Assembly: GCA_028275265.1 (NCBI GenBank)
Contig: JAPWUZ010000001.1
Location: 1 to 35,599 of the forward strand
DNA: 35,599 nucleotides
Source: Armatimonadota bacterium
Lineage (GTDB): Bacteria > Armatimonadota > HRBIN16
Reading direction: 5' to 3'
Position numbers and translations under genes: made by a program. Positions 23,346-31,731 of this stretch are shown in pieces (the first letter of the stretch is position 1; each line of letters opens with the position of its first letter). The notes below the pieces were generated by a model. The model saw nothing but the letters and a program-made list of their open reading frames with translations. It had not been told where the DNA came from and searched no databases.

Positions 23346-23376
23346 GCAACGGGCAACCCCAAAGGTTGCCCGTTGC
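23346..23376. terminator. Perfect 13-bp palindrome between convergent genes
   Basis: GCAACGGGCAACC (23346-23358) and its exact complement (23364-23376) flank a 5-base loop. It sits in the 40-base gap between the convergent thioredoxin fusion and Uma2 genes and touches the Uma2 stop codon. It could end both transcripts, although no T-run follows on either side. The core GGGCAACC/GGTTGCCC also occurs in unit 1 of the RAYT palindromes (18517-18543), so it may be a member of the same REP-like family. Confidence 0.6.
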
Positions 23377-23993
23377 TAGTCCTGAGCAAGCATTTCCTGC
23401 GCGGCAGCACGCGCACCGGGCAGACCTTCTCCCGTGAACCATTCGGCTTGCAGGCGAAAGCCCGGTAAGACGCTGCTGTTCAGCGAGCCGCTCTCATCGG
23501 GCTGCACTGGCACATAGCTGCCATCCTGCAGGCGGAACAGGTGGACCGCCCTGCGCCCCGGACGCGGGTCGATCAGCCAGTACTCGCGTACGCCTTCCCG
23601 CTCGTATTCCAGAAACTTCTCCACGCTGTCGCGGTGCAGGCTGTCGTCGGAAATGACCTCTACGACCACATCTGGCGCACCGGTGAAGCGGTCGGCATCC
23701 AGGTGTTGCAGGTTCTCATTGCGCACCACGAACAGGTCCGGCTCGCGAGAGGCGTTGCTGCGCGGCAGGTAGAGCTCAAACGGGGCAAATAGGAACTCTC
23801 CCACAGGGTTTCGTTGCAGATACTCTTCCAGCAGATACGCCAGAAAGCGAAGCACCTGCTGATGGTATCTTTTCGGCGGCATCAGCACTATGACCTCACC
23901 GTTGACCCACTCCGCATGGGTGTCTTCATCTTTCATACGCAGGAACTGCTCGTACGTCAGAGGCGTCTTTTCTGTTTTCAGCACAGGCGGCAT
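23376..23993 (-). CDS. Uma2 family (DUF820) putative endonuclease
   Basis: 205 residues from an ATG with GGAGGTG upstream. The N-terminal TYEQFLRMKDEDTHAEWVNG and IVLMPPKRYHQQVLRFLAYL are hallmarks of Uma2. The PD-(D/E)xK-like core follows, with REPDLFVV, a block around GAPDVVVEVISDDSLHRDSV and a late VREYWLIDPRPGRRAV. The family has a restriction-endonuclease-like fold and is very abundant in Cyanobacteria, Chloroflexi and Armatimonadota. Its biological target is unknown. It stands alone here, converging on the thioredoxin fusion gene, with no antitoxin or methyltransferase beside it. Confidence 0.9.
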   Translation of the reverse strand: MPPVLKTEKTPLTYEQFLRMKDEDTHAEWVNGEVIVLMPPKRYHQQVLRFLAYLLEEYLQRNPVGEFLFAPFELYLPRSNASREPDLFVVRNENLQHLDADRFTGAPDVVVEVISDDSLHRDSVEKFLEYEREGVREYWLIDPRPGRRAVHLFRLQDGSYVPVQPDESGSLNSSVLPGFRLQAEWFTGEGLPGARAAAQEMLAQD

Positions 23994-24023
23994 GAGATGT
24001 CCACCTCCACCCCTATTATACGC

Positions 24024-26768
24024 CTATTCGCGAGGCGCGTCGACAAGCGGAACAGGCGCACGGGAAGCGGGCTCGATGAGCAGTTCCACGCGGCTCGTAC
24101 CCTGAAGCTGCAGAATCAGACTGCCCGACGGCAGATACTGGTGCGGCGGCGCGATGGGCGTCGGCACGCCGTTGATGCGCACCTGCGGAACCCCGTCCAG
24201 CCCGTTGATGAGCGCATAGTAGTTGCGAGACAACCACGGGGTGATGCGAAAAGCCACCTGCAAACGGCGCGGGTTGCCTGGCAGGGGAGTACGCACCGAA
24301 GTCTGGTCGATTTGCCCGGGCGCGTGTACCAGCAGCCGGGTGGGGCGCAGGGCACGCAGAGAGTACACCGGCGTCGCGCTGAACAGCCGTATCGCGTCCG
24401 TCTGTACCGTGCCCGGGTTGATGGGCGGTCCGTCCCGCGTCTGCTGGCGCAGGTAGAACACATCGGGCAGCAAGCCCTGTCGCTCGGCGTCGTTTTGCTT
24501 CCAGGTCATCTGGATGCCTGTGGCGGTGATGCCGTCTGCAATGGCTCGCCAGGGGCCGCCGTAGGGGTCTACCTGCGCCAGGCGGTACAGCGCGTCCGCA
24601 TACGCCAACCCGCACCATTGCACCGGCAGTCCGAACCACACGGGAGAGGTCCAGTTGGTCGCGCCGTACACGGGGATGGTGGCGTAGGTACCAATGTTCT
24701 GATTGACCGGGTTCACCAGATACACGAAAGGCACGCCCGTCCACGCCCAGTAGCGCGCCTGCTGCAGGTAGTCCCCGTAGCCCGTCAGCAGGTAGCCCAT
24801 CAGATAAGCGCGCACCAGTAATCCCGCAGCGTAGATATCGGGCGTGTGCAGGGGGATTTCCCACGTCTGCGCGCCGCGGGGTACGCCGTTGCGGAACTTG
24901 TCCATCGCCTGCAGCAGGCGCAGCCCTTCGGCAATCAGCGCGCGGTCGCCGCTGAACGCGCCGTGTTCCAGCACCTGCAGCACCGCGGCGGCGGTATAAC
25001 CGCTGGCATCGGGTGCGTAGTGCGTGCGCCCGTAATCAGGTTTGCCGGGTTCGGGGCGGTAAATCAGCGTGCCATCCGGCTCGAACCGCGAGACCACCTG
25101 CCAGCCAACCTGCCTCGCCGTCTCCATGTTCTCCGCCACATGTCCGTACACCAGCGCTGCTACCGGATAGGCATTATGTGAGATATTGTAGAAGTTCATC
25201 GCCCAAGCAGGAACCTGAGCGATAGCGCCGATAGCGGTTTCGCGAAGGCGTTGTGCGAGGTTGGGGTCGGCGGCGTAGCCAGCTAGCCATTCCATCAGCA
25301 CCGCCGCATCCGCCGCGGGCTGCGCGTTGAAGCCGGGCCAGTAGGCGTGTCGGAAGAGATAGCCTTCGCGGATTCGCGAATCCAGCCAGCCTCCCGCTGC
25401 CAGCGACACGTAGCCGGTGAAGGTCATCCCGATGTTCGGCAAGGGCGGCAAACCACGCAGGCGGACGTAGTGCTGCACGGCGGGCACCACGCTCTCTCCC
25501 CGTCCGCCGATGAGAATGGCGTTCAGCACCAGAAGCTGGTTCGGCTGCAACACAATCGGCAAACTGGGCAGCAGCTTGCCCTCTTCGCGGTTCACGCCGT
25601 CGGAACCCGGGCTCAGGATGCCCATCACATGCGCGCCGGAGGCGAAGAAGCGGTCGGGCGAGTCGAACAGCGCGCAGAACTTCTCATCCGGTTGCCAGAT
25701 GAGACCGACGTACCGCCCTCGCGCCTGAATCGCCATCAGCGGGAAGGTAATCTTCAGGTTGTCGGGAACCTGACGCCGCGCCGCTGCTCCGATGACGTCC
25801 GCTTCGGAACTGCTCGGCTCGTTCTCCAGGTACTCCAGCCCTGCAAATAGCCCCTGCCCTTTGGAAGTGCCGTAGCTGCCCATGCCGGGCAACAGCAGCA
25901 GCATGGGCAGAAAGTACACCTCGCGCGGCTGGTCGACGCTGACCTGTGTCTGTAGGTCGATGGTTCCAGCTACGGGGTTCGGGCTGAAACGCTGAGTGAA
26001 CAGCCAGTTGCCGCCATCCGCATCTCGCGCACGGTACTCCACCACCAGCGCAATACCCTCGCGCCAGAGACGTGCGCTCTGGATGGCACTGTGCAACGCA
26101 AGCCATCGGCTCTCAGCCCCCATCTGGTAGCCAATCATGGGACGGGTAAAGCCGGTCGCCATGCGCTCGCCCGCTACCAGCAGTTCGAAGTTTCCGGGCG
26201 CGGGTGGACCGTGTCTCAGCACCACGTCGCCCGAACGCACCTCATGCACCTCACTCTGCAAGGTTGGGGGAACGGGTTGCAACCACTGCGGCTCCTGCGG
26301 CACATAGCGCACCTCGATGCTCATGTATCGCACCCATGCCCTGCCCGAAGGACCAGGGGGGTCGATGCGGAAGCGATAGTTGCCCGGCAGAACGGGCAGG
26401 ATAAGCGTTTGCTCTCCCCACGTCCCCTGCGGCACGAAGAAGCGCACCGATTGCTCTTCGGTCGCCCAGGTGCCGTCGCGGAAGTAGAAAATCTGCCAGA
26501 AGGTGCCGACTTCTGCCTTCACGCGGATGCGCAGGTACAGCGCTTTGTCGGATGGCAGGCTGTAGGCGGGACCAATCGTGTAGGGGTCCTCTCCCGAAAT
26601 CTCTATTTGCATACCGTCGCCGGTTGCCAACAGCCGACTGATGGCGTGCGTAGGCTGCCAGCGGGCGACCTCCAGCGGGTTGCGGAAGTCGATGTAGTAC
26701 AGCGTTTGGGCGTAAGCGCAGGTAATAGAGAAAAGTCCCAGAACTACCAGAACAACGCGAGCGAACAC
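24024..26768 (-). CDS. Large secreted protein, unrecognised (possible alpha/alpha toroid glycosidase-like)
   Basis: 914 residues from a GTG with AAGGGGGG upstream. This start fits the promoter at 26800-26828; an ATG at 26831 lies upstream of that promoter. A signal peptide (about 1-20, cleaved near AYA-Q) leads to a beta-rich N-terminal region (about 20-420) that has the look of a carbohydrate-binding or galactose-mutarotase-like sandwich. A mostly helical region follows (about 480-780), with recurring aromatic helices such as NISHNAYPVAALVYGHVAEN and a block with APDASGYTAAAVLQVLEHG. Such a layout recalls six-hairpin glycosidases, but I see no known catalytic signature. A beta-rich C-terminal domain ends the protein. 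It is probably exported and stands alone in its unit. Confidence 0.7.
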   Translation of the reverse strand: MFARVVLVVLGLFSITCAYAQTLYYIDFRNPLEVARWQPTHAISRLLATGDGMQIEISGEDPYTIGPAYSLPSDKALYLRIRVKAEVGTFWQIFYFRDGTWATEEQSVRFFVPQGTWGEQTLILPVLPGNYRFRIDPPGPSGRAWVRYMSIEVRYVPQEPQWLQPVPPTLQSEVHEVRSGDVVLRHGPPAPGNFELLVAGERMATGFTRPMIGYQMGAESRWLALHSAIQSARLWREGIALVVEYRARDADGGNWLFTQRFSPNPVAGTIDLQTQVSVDQPREVYFLPMLLLLPGMGSYGTSKGQGLFAGLEYLENEPSSSEADVIGAAARRQVPDNLKITFPLMAIQARGRYVGLIWQPDEKFCALFDSPDRFFASGAHVMGILSPGSDGVNREEGKLLPSLPIVLQPNQLLVLNAILIGGRGESVVPAVQHYVRLRGLPPLPNIGMTFTGYVSLAAGGWLDSRIREGYLFRHAYWPGFNAQPAADAAVLMEWLAGYAADPNLAQRLRETAIGAIAQVPAWAMNFYNISHNAYPVAALVYGHVAENMETARQVGWQVVSRFEPDGTLIYRPEPGKPDYGRTHYAPDASGYTAAAVLQVLEHGAFSGDRALIAEGLRLLQAMDKFRNGVPRGAQTWEIPLHTPDIYAAGLLVRAYLMGYLLTGYGDYLQQARYWAWTGVPFVYLVNPVNQNIGTYATIPVYGATNWTSPVWFGLPVQWCGLAYADALYRLAQVDPYGGPWRAIADGITATGIQMTWKQNDAERQGLLPDVFYLRQQTRDGPPINPGTVQTDAIRLFSATPVYSLRALRPTRLLVHAPGQIDQTSVRTPLPGNPRRLQVAFRITPWLSRNYYALINGLDGVPQVRINGVPTPIAPPHQYLPSGSLILQLQGTSRVELLIEPASRAPVPLVDAPRE

Positions 26769-26799
26769 AGCAATCCCCCCTTTCCTGAAACACACTGAA

Positions 26800-26828
26800 A
26801 CGATAGCACAACGGGCAATAACAGTCAA
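26800..26828 (-). promoter_or_regulatory. Vegetative-type promoter of the large secreted protein gene
   Basis: On the minus strand TTGACT (26828-26823), a 17-base spacer and TATCGT (26805-26800) match the -35 consensus at five of six and the -10 consensus at four of six positions. Transcription would begin about 25 bases before the GTG at 26768, which supports that start. It lies in the 134-base divergent gap with the nitrilase-like gene, for which I see no equally good promoter. Confidence 0.6.
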
Positions 26829-26902
26829 CACGACGGATACCCACTGCAGGAAAATGACAAATCTTGTCGAATAAGAAACAAAGTGGCATGGAGGAGCTGA
26901 CT

Positions 26903-27847
26903 ATGAAGCCGGGCGGTGAGGTTGCCCTTGTGGCGATACAGATGCGTACCACTCTGGAGGACTACCAGAGCGAAAAACGGTTGACGAGCCGCGTAAACGA
27001 CCTGCTCGCCTCGGCGAAGAAGCGTGTGCGCCCGGGGCTTCCCGTTTTGGCTGTCTTCCCTGAGGACATCGGTTTGGGAATGCTATTCCTCGATGATTAC
27101 GAAGCAGTCAAGGGATGCAAGAGCATCTATGAAGCCGCAGCAGTACTCTCACAACGCTACGCCACGTCCATCCGACAGATAATAGATACGTACCGTGTCT
27201 CCCCCACGAGGGCACTTTTGCTGGCACTGGGCAAAAGGCTGGAAAGCCGTTATCGCCGTCTTTTCTCGCAGGCGGCGCGCCAGCACGGCGTGACCCTGGT
27301 TGCAGGCAGTGCACCCCTCCCTCACCCGAAACACCCCGACGAAGTGTATAACACCACCTATGTCTTCGCGCCTGACGGTCGGCTGATTCTGACGCAGCGC
27401 AAGGTGCATCTTATCCCGCTGGAGCAGCCAATGGGCATGGACCTCTGTGCAGGGACGGTCGAGGAGCTTCGGGTAGTAGACACGCCCGTGGGCAGGCTGG
27501 GTGTCGCTATCTGCTGGGACGGCTTCCACGCCGATGTCATTGAGGCACTGGTCAAACAGAAGGCGCGCCTGATAGCACAGCCGTCCTTTAACCCGCTACC
27601 CTGGACACAGGAGCAGGCGGAGAGCTGGAAAACCGGTCTGTGGCAGGCGTGCCAGCAGTATCCCGAACTCATCGGCGTCAATCCGATGATGACAGGCAGG
27701 CTGTTCGAGGATGTGGTGATCGAAGGGCGTTCCAGCATCGTGGCGCACGTTTCACGCACGCGGGATGGTTCAGGCTATCTGGCACAGGCAAGCAGTGCAG
27801 TGGATGAAGAGATAATAGTGGCACAAATCCGACTACAGACACCATAA
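26903..27847 (+). CDS. Carbon-nitrogen hydrolase (nitrilase superfamily)
   Basis: 314 residues from the ATG that has GGAGGAG 6 bases upstream; longer in-frame starts lack this. The catalytic triad of the superfamily is visible: E54 in VFPEDIGLG, K167 in TQRKVHLIPL and C204 in AICWDGFHADVI. An insertion of about 60 residues (roughly 62-120) after the Glu loop is longer than in many relatives. The C-terminal part is ordinary. These enzymes hydrolyse nitriles or amides (including N-carbamoyl compounds), and the substrate cannot be read here. The next gene, a BadF-type kinase, starts 24 bases later, so the pair probably forms an operon that may handle an amide-bearing amino sugar. That link is inference only. 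Confidence 0.88.
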   Translation: MKPGGEVALVAIQMRTTLEDYQSEKRLTSRVNDLLASAKKRVRPGLPVLAVFPEDIGLGMLFLDDYEAVKGCKSIYEAAAVLSQRYATSIRQIIDTYRVSPTRALLLALGKRLESRYRRLFSQAARQHGVTLVAGSAPLPHPKHPDEVYNTTYVFAPDGRLILTQRKVHLIPLEQPMGMDLCAGTVEELRVVDTPVGRLGVAICWDGFHADVIEALVKQKARLIAQPSFNPLPWTQEQAESWKTGLWQACQQYPELIGVNPMMTGRLFEDVVIEGRSSIVAHVSRTRDGSGYLAQASSAVDEEIIVAQIRLQTP

Positions 27848-27871
27848 CGTTGCGTAAGGGAGGAGAACGAG

Positions 27872-28852
27872 GTGCCGCAGAGGCTGGTACTGGGTATCGA
27901 CGGTGGACAAAGCACCACACGAGCGTTGATCGCCGATATGGAAGGTAACCTTCTGGGGCTGGGGGTGGGAGGACCTTCCAACCACATCCACGAGCCGGGC
28001 GGTCCCGAACGTCTTCGTCACTCTTTGCGAACGGCACTGAACGGCGCATTGCAGAGTGCTTTCCTGCCCGCTGATACACGCTTTGCGGTGGCACTGTGCG
28101 GTATGACCGGCGGCGGACCGCTGGTGGAGGAGATTTGCCGTCAGGAGCTGCCCGCCGAGAAGGTGGTGGTGACGCACGACACCCGCACCGCGCTGTATTG
28201 CGTGACGCAAGGGCGCCCCGGAGCAGTGGTGATAGCCGGTACCGGCTCCGTGGCGTTCGGGATGAACGAGGACGGCGAGATTGCCTCCGTGGGCGGTTGG
28301 GGATACCTGATGGGCGATGAGGGAAGCGCGTACTGGATAGCCCTGCAGGCGATAAACGCATGTACCCGTGCAGAAGACGGACGCATCCCACCGACGTGGC
28401 TGAAGCGAGTGATACTGGAGCATTTCGGTGTGGAGAGTCTGTCGGCACTGCATCGGCTGATATATTCCGAACAGCTATCACGGGGACAGCTGGCTTCCGC
28501 CGCACAAGCGGTTTCGGATGCCGCCAAGCTGGGCGAGCGCACGGCGATACGCATTCTCACCAGCGCAGGTAAAGAGCTGGGACTGATGGCTGTAGTCGTG
28601 TTGCGCAAGCTCGGAATCCAGTACCACCGGGTCAGGGTAGGGCTCGTGGGAGGAGTAGCCCGGGCAACCGCTCCATTGCACGAAGCTTTCCGCGCAAGGG
28701 TGCATCGGAGCACGATGGCAGAGGTGGTGAAACCGCGCTTCCCGATGGTGGTCGCCGCCGTGTGCATGGCACTGGAGCAGGCGGGCATGACTGCAGATGA
28801 GCATCTGTGGCAGCGGATGGAGGAACAGTCGCCACGCTTCGGTCTTATCTGA
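27872..28852 (+). CDS. BadF/BadG/BcrA/BcrD-type kinase, probable N-acetylglucosamine kinase
   Basis: 326 residues from a GTG with GGAGG about 8 bases upstream. The phosphate-1 loop LGIDGGQSTTRALIADMEG opens the ASKHA fold. VVTHDTRTALYCVTQG, VVIAGTGSVAFGMNEDG and GGWGYLMGDEGSAYWIALQA follow in the order seen in GlcNAc kinases and their relatives in the BadF ATPase family. The late VGLVGGVARATAPLHEAF is the adenosine-binding motif. Iron-sulfur cysteines of the true benzoyl-CoA reductase activators are missing, which favours a sugar kinase. A role in recovery of cell-wall or chitin amino sugars fits the AnmK gene elsewhere in the window. It probably shares a transcript with the hydrolase before it. 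Confidence 0.85.
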   Translation: MPQRLVLGIDGGQSTTRALIADMEGNLLGLGVGGPSNHIHEPGGPERLRHSLRTALNGALQSAFLPADTRFAVALCGMTGGGPLVEEICRQELPAEKVVVTHDTRTALYCVTQGRPGAVVIAGTGSVAFGMNEDGEIASVGGWGYLMGDEGSAYWIALQAINACTRAEDGRIPPTWLKRVILEHFGVESLSALHRLIYSEQLSRGQLASAAQAVSDAAKLGERTAIRILTSAGKELGLMAVVVLRKLGIQYHRVRVGLVGGVARATAPLHEAFRARVHRSTMAEVVKPRFPMVVAAVCMALEQAGMTADEHLWQRMEEQSPRFGLI

Positions 28853-28872
28853 TGGCGCGTGTGCAGACCCTG

Positions 28873-31725
28873 CTACTTTTCCTTCCGCGTCCGTTTTTTG
28901 GCATCCAGCAGCCTGCCGATTTGCTCGCTGGAGGTTGAGGGCTGAGGTGAAACGGGGCGAGACGTGGTAGTCTCCCCGGCAGTTGTCGGCTCATCGGGAG
29001 CAGAAGAAGGCACAACCGCCGCCGGAGGCTCATACTTTTCCCGAAGACGTCTTTTGCGCTGCAACAGTTGGGATGTTGCGGAAGCCGAGGAAGGAGCAGT
29101 GCGCACCACACGCAAACGCGCCAGCACACGCGCCCACGCCTGCTGCCACTCCGGCAGCACCTCCGCCTGCCACACGATGCGCCGCAGGGCAATGTCCACC
29201 GGCAAAAGGAACAATACCACAAACAACAGCGGAATACTCGCCTCCGAGGGCACACGCACCGGCGCGCGCTGGGCACCGAAGATATCCTGCGGCGATGGCT
29301 GTTGCCTGCCTCCGGTAAGACGGGCTATCTGCTCCAGGAGCGAACTGTTGCTCTTCAAATCGCGATACTCGGGCGAGTAGGCGATGGTGTCCGTCCCCAC
29401 GCTCAAGCCAACCGTACCGTTGGGGCGGCGATACTGCACGGCGACCACGTAGGTTCCGTAGCCTCGCGCGTCGAAGGCGGCTTCGTAGCGGGAGGCTCCC
29501 GTCTGCGAGAGCACCAGCGGCGTGACCTGACCGGTCGGGGAGACCAGTTTGGCGGTCAGCGACCGCGCGCCTTCATCCGCGCCGGCAGGTCGCCGCAGGA
29601 TGTCTATGCTCACATACCCCTTGCCTCCAGAGATGCTCACCTGCGTGCGCACATCGTCGGCAGGCAAGCTGCGCAGGATGGTGCGTATGACGCGGGCAGC
29701 GAAAGCGGGAAACTCCGCCCACTTTACCCATTGCGCGCACCATTTCGCCTGCCCATCGGAGGTGAACGCCATACTGCGCCCCACGCCATACTGCCACACC
29801 GCAAATACGGGGTCGTCTTTGTGTGAGAGCAAGCCCAGCTGCGCCCCGGGCTTGGCGGTGGTGGTGTTGTAGCCCAGCAGGGGCGGTGAAGCCTCCCAGT
29901 TAAAGCCTGACACGCTTTCATCGCCGGTGTAGCGCACGTAGAACGGCTCCTCGATATACTGCGCTTTGCCGGCTATCATCGCCTCTTTCGTGAAGATTTG
30001 CGGCAGGTTCGCCATGCGGTCGGTGAAGTAGTAGCGTCCGCCACCCGCTTTCGCCAGTTGCTGCAGGAAGCCTTCATCCTTGCCGTGCCCGAAACAGACG
30101 ACAGTGACGGTGATGCCCGCCTGTCGCAGTTTGGCAGCCAGCGGGATCGCCCCTTCCTGGTCGTCGCAGTCATCACCATCTGCCAGCACAATCATGTGCT
30201 TCAGCCTTGCCCGGCTGATTTGCATCAGCTTCGCGCCCGCCTCCATGCCCGGACGCACATAGATACCCCCGCCGCCCGGCTGGAACGCCGCGATGGCACG
30301 CAGTATCTGTTCCTTCTTGTCGCCCACACGCCACATCGGCACCACCGCCCGGCAGTCGGAACCGGCGGCGATAATGCCCACCTCGTCCTGCGCGGTCAGG
30401 AAGCGCACTACCGTCGCCGCAGCGCGGTTTGCCAGCTCCATTTTGGTAGTTTCCCCCTCGGGCATCGCCATACTGCCCGAATCGTCCACCACCAACACGA
30501 TGCCCACACTGGGGAAAGAGTGGTATTTGCGCACGTCCATGGAAACGGGCAACGCTTCCTCGATCGGGGTTTCGAAGTAGCCTCCTGCGCCGAAGCTATC
30601 CTCGCCGCCCACCATTCCCAGCCCGACCCCCAGCTCGCGGGTGGCGGTCTGTAAAGCGCGCATTGCGGGGATTCCCAGTTCGTAGGCGGGCACGTTGTGC
30701 AGTATCACCGCGTCGTACGCCTGCAGCTGTGCCGGCTGGGTCTTCACCCCCTGCGGGTTCACCACGTCCACGCGAATCCGTTGCGACTGTGCAGCGACGG
30801 ACAACAGGGTCGGATTTCCGCTGCCGGTCACGTACAGCACCCGAGGCGTGCCCTGCACGCGCACATAGCCTGCGCCTCGGTTGTTCTGGGGATACGTATC
30901 GACGGAAGCCATCATGGATACCTGATAGCGATACTGCCCCGCGGTGTCCTCGCGATGCGTCATTGGCACCAGATTTTTACCCGACTTGAGAGTAACCACC
31001 TGCGTCTTCACTGGCTGTCCGTCACGCAGCAGGGTCAACTCTGCCGTTTGTTCGTGGGTAGACTGTATCCACACGCGCAGGTTAAACGGCTCGCCCTCTT
31101 TGACCAGGACAGGAGTTTGCACCCGCTCGATCAGCGCCTCGGTAGGCACCTCACGCGGGAAGGGCACCACATGCACCTTTACCCCGCGGCTGGCGGCCTG
31201 CAACGCCTGCGCCACCGTGTCGCCTGCATTGGCGTTGCCATCGGAGAAGAGCACCATCTGCTTGCCGACGTTTTCGGGAAAGGCGGCGAGGGCAAGACTG
31301 ATGGCACGCCCGATGTCGGTCATTTCGGGTGAGCTGCTGGCGGGGAGGCGGCTGAGGTCCAGGCGCGCGCCCAGTGGAACGACCAACTGCGGCTCACTCC
31401 CGAAGACGATGACGCCCGCCATGTCGTCCTCGCGCATGTGCCGTGCCGCGTCTCGGATGAACTGCAGGGCGGATTCGCGCTGCTGCGGCTCCACGCTCGC
31501 GCTGCCGTCCACCACGAAGAAGACCGCTTGAGCGGTAGTGGTTCGCACCCAGCGGATTCCCGCCAGCGCAAAAACGACGAGGGTCACCAGCAACAGGCGC
31601 AGCCAGAGGGAAGCCCGTTTCTGCCAGCGGGGCAAAGCTGCCAGGCTGTGCTGGTGTATCCACCAGAAAACGGGCAATACCGCCAGCAAGAGCAACATCC
31701 ACGGTCGTGCGAACTCTACAGGCAT
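28873..31725 (-). CDS. Membrane protein with two VWA domains and a GATase-like domain
   Basis: 950 residues. Two N-terminal membrane segments (about 8-23 and 40-58) precede a first von Willebrand A domain with the metal site VVDGSASVEP (D73, S75, S77), TDIG and LFSDGNANAG. A beta-sandwich stretch (about 190-290) leads to a class I amidotransferase-like region (about 295-395; VVNPQGVK, AYDAVILHNVP, GLGMVGGEDSFGAGGYF). A second VWA domain follows (VVDDSGSMAMPEGET, D414, S416, S418, then IVLADGDDCDDQEG). A C-terminal membrane helix (about 850-868) and a charged tail end the protein. Both metal sites look complete. Related BatA/YfbK-like proteins of Planctomycetes and Armatimonadota have no firm function. 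It starts 6 bases after the O-antigen-ligase-like gene ends. Confidence 0.88.
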   Translation of the reverse strand: MPVEFARPWMLLLLAVLPVFWWIHQHSLAALPRWQKRASLWLRLLLVTLVVFALAGIRWVRTTTAQAVFFVVDGSASVEPQQRESALQFIRDAARHMREDDMAGVIVFGSEPQLVVPLGARLDLSRLPASSSPEMTDIGRAISLALAAFPENVGKQMVLFSDGNANAGDTVAQALQAASRGVKVHVVPFPREVPTEALIERVQTPVLVKEGEPFNLRVWIQSTHEQTAELTLLRDGQPVKTQVVTLKSGKNLVPMTHREDTAGQYRYQVSMMASVDTYPQNNRGAGYVRVQGTPRVLYVTGSGNPTLLSVAAQSQRIRVDVVNPQGVKTQPAQLQAYDAVILHNVPAYELGIPAMRALQTATRELGVGLGMVGGEDSFGAGGYFETPIEEALPVSMDVRKYHSFPSVGIVLVVDDSGSMAMPEGETTKMELANRAAATVVRFLTAQDEVGIIAAGSDCRAVVPMWRVGDKKEQILRAIAAFQPGGGGIYVRPGMEAGAKLMQISRARLKHMIVLADGDDCDDQEGAIPLAAKLRQAGITVTVVCFGHGKDEGFLQQLAKAGGGRYYFTDRMANLPQIFTKEAMIAGKAQYIEEPFYVRYTGDESVSGFNWEASPPLLGYNTTTAKPGAQLGLLSHKDDPVFAVWQYGVGRSMAFTSDGQAKWCAQWVKWAEFPAFAARVIRTILRSLPADDVRTQVSISGGKGYVSIDILRRPAGADEGARSLTAKLVSPTGQVTPLVLSQTGASRYEAAFDARGYGTYVVAVQYRRPNGTVGLSVGTDTIAYSPEYRDLKSNSSLLEQIARLTGGRQQPSPQDIFGAQRAPVRVPSEASIPLLFVVLFLLPVDIALRRIVWQAEVLPEWQQAWARVLARLRVVRTAPSSASATSQLLQRKRRLREKYEPPAAVVPSSAPDEPTTAGETTTSRPVSPQPSTSSEQIGRLLDAKKRTRKEK

Positions 31726-31731
31726 CTCCGC

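Noticed and set aside
22130..23416. Minus-strand frame of 428 codons over the thioredoxin fusion gene
   Set aside because: It lies opposite a strongly supported secreted protein and shows no motifs. It is a codon-bias shadow in GC-rich DNA.
23814..24821. Plus-strand frame of 335 codons across Uma2 and the secreted protein gene
   Set aside because: It crosses two supported minus-strand genes and their gap, and is rich in Arg, His and Gln with no recognisable domain.
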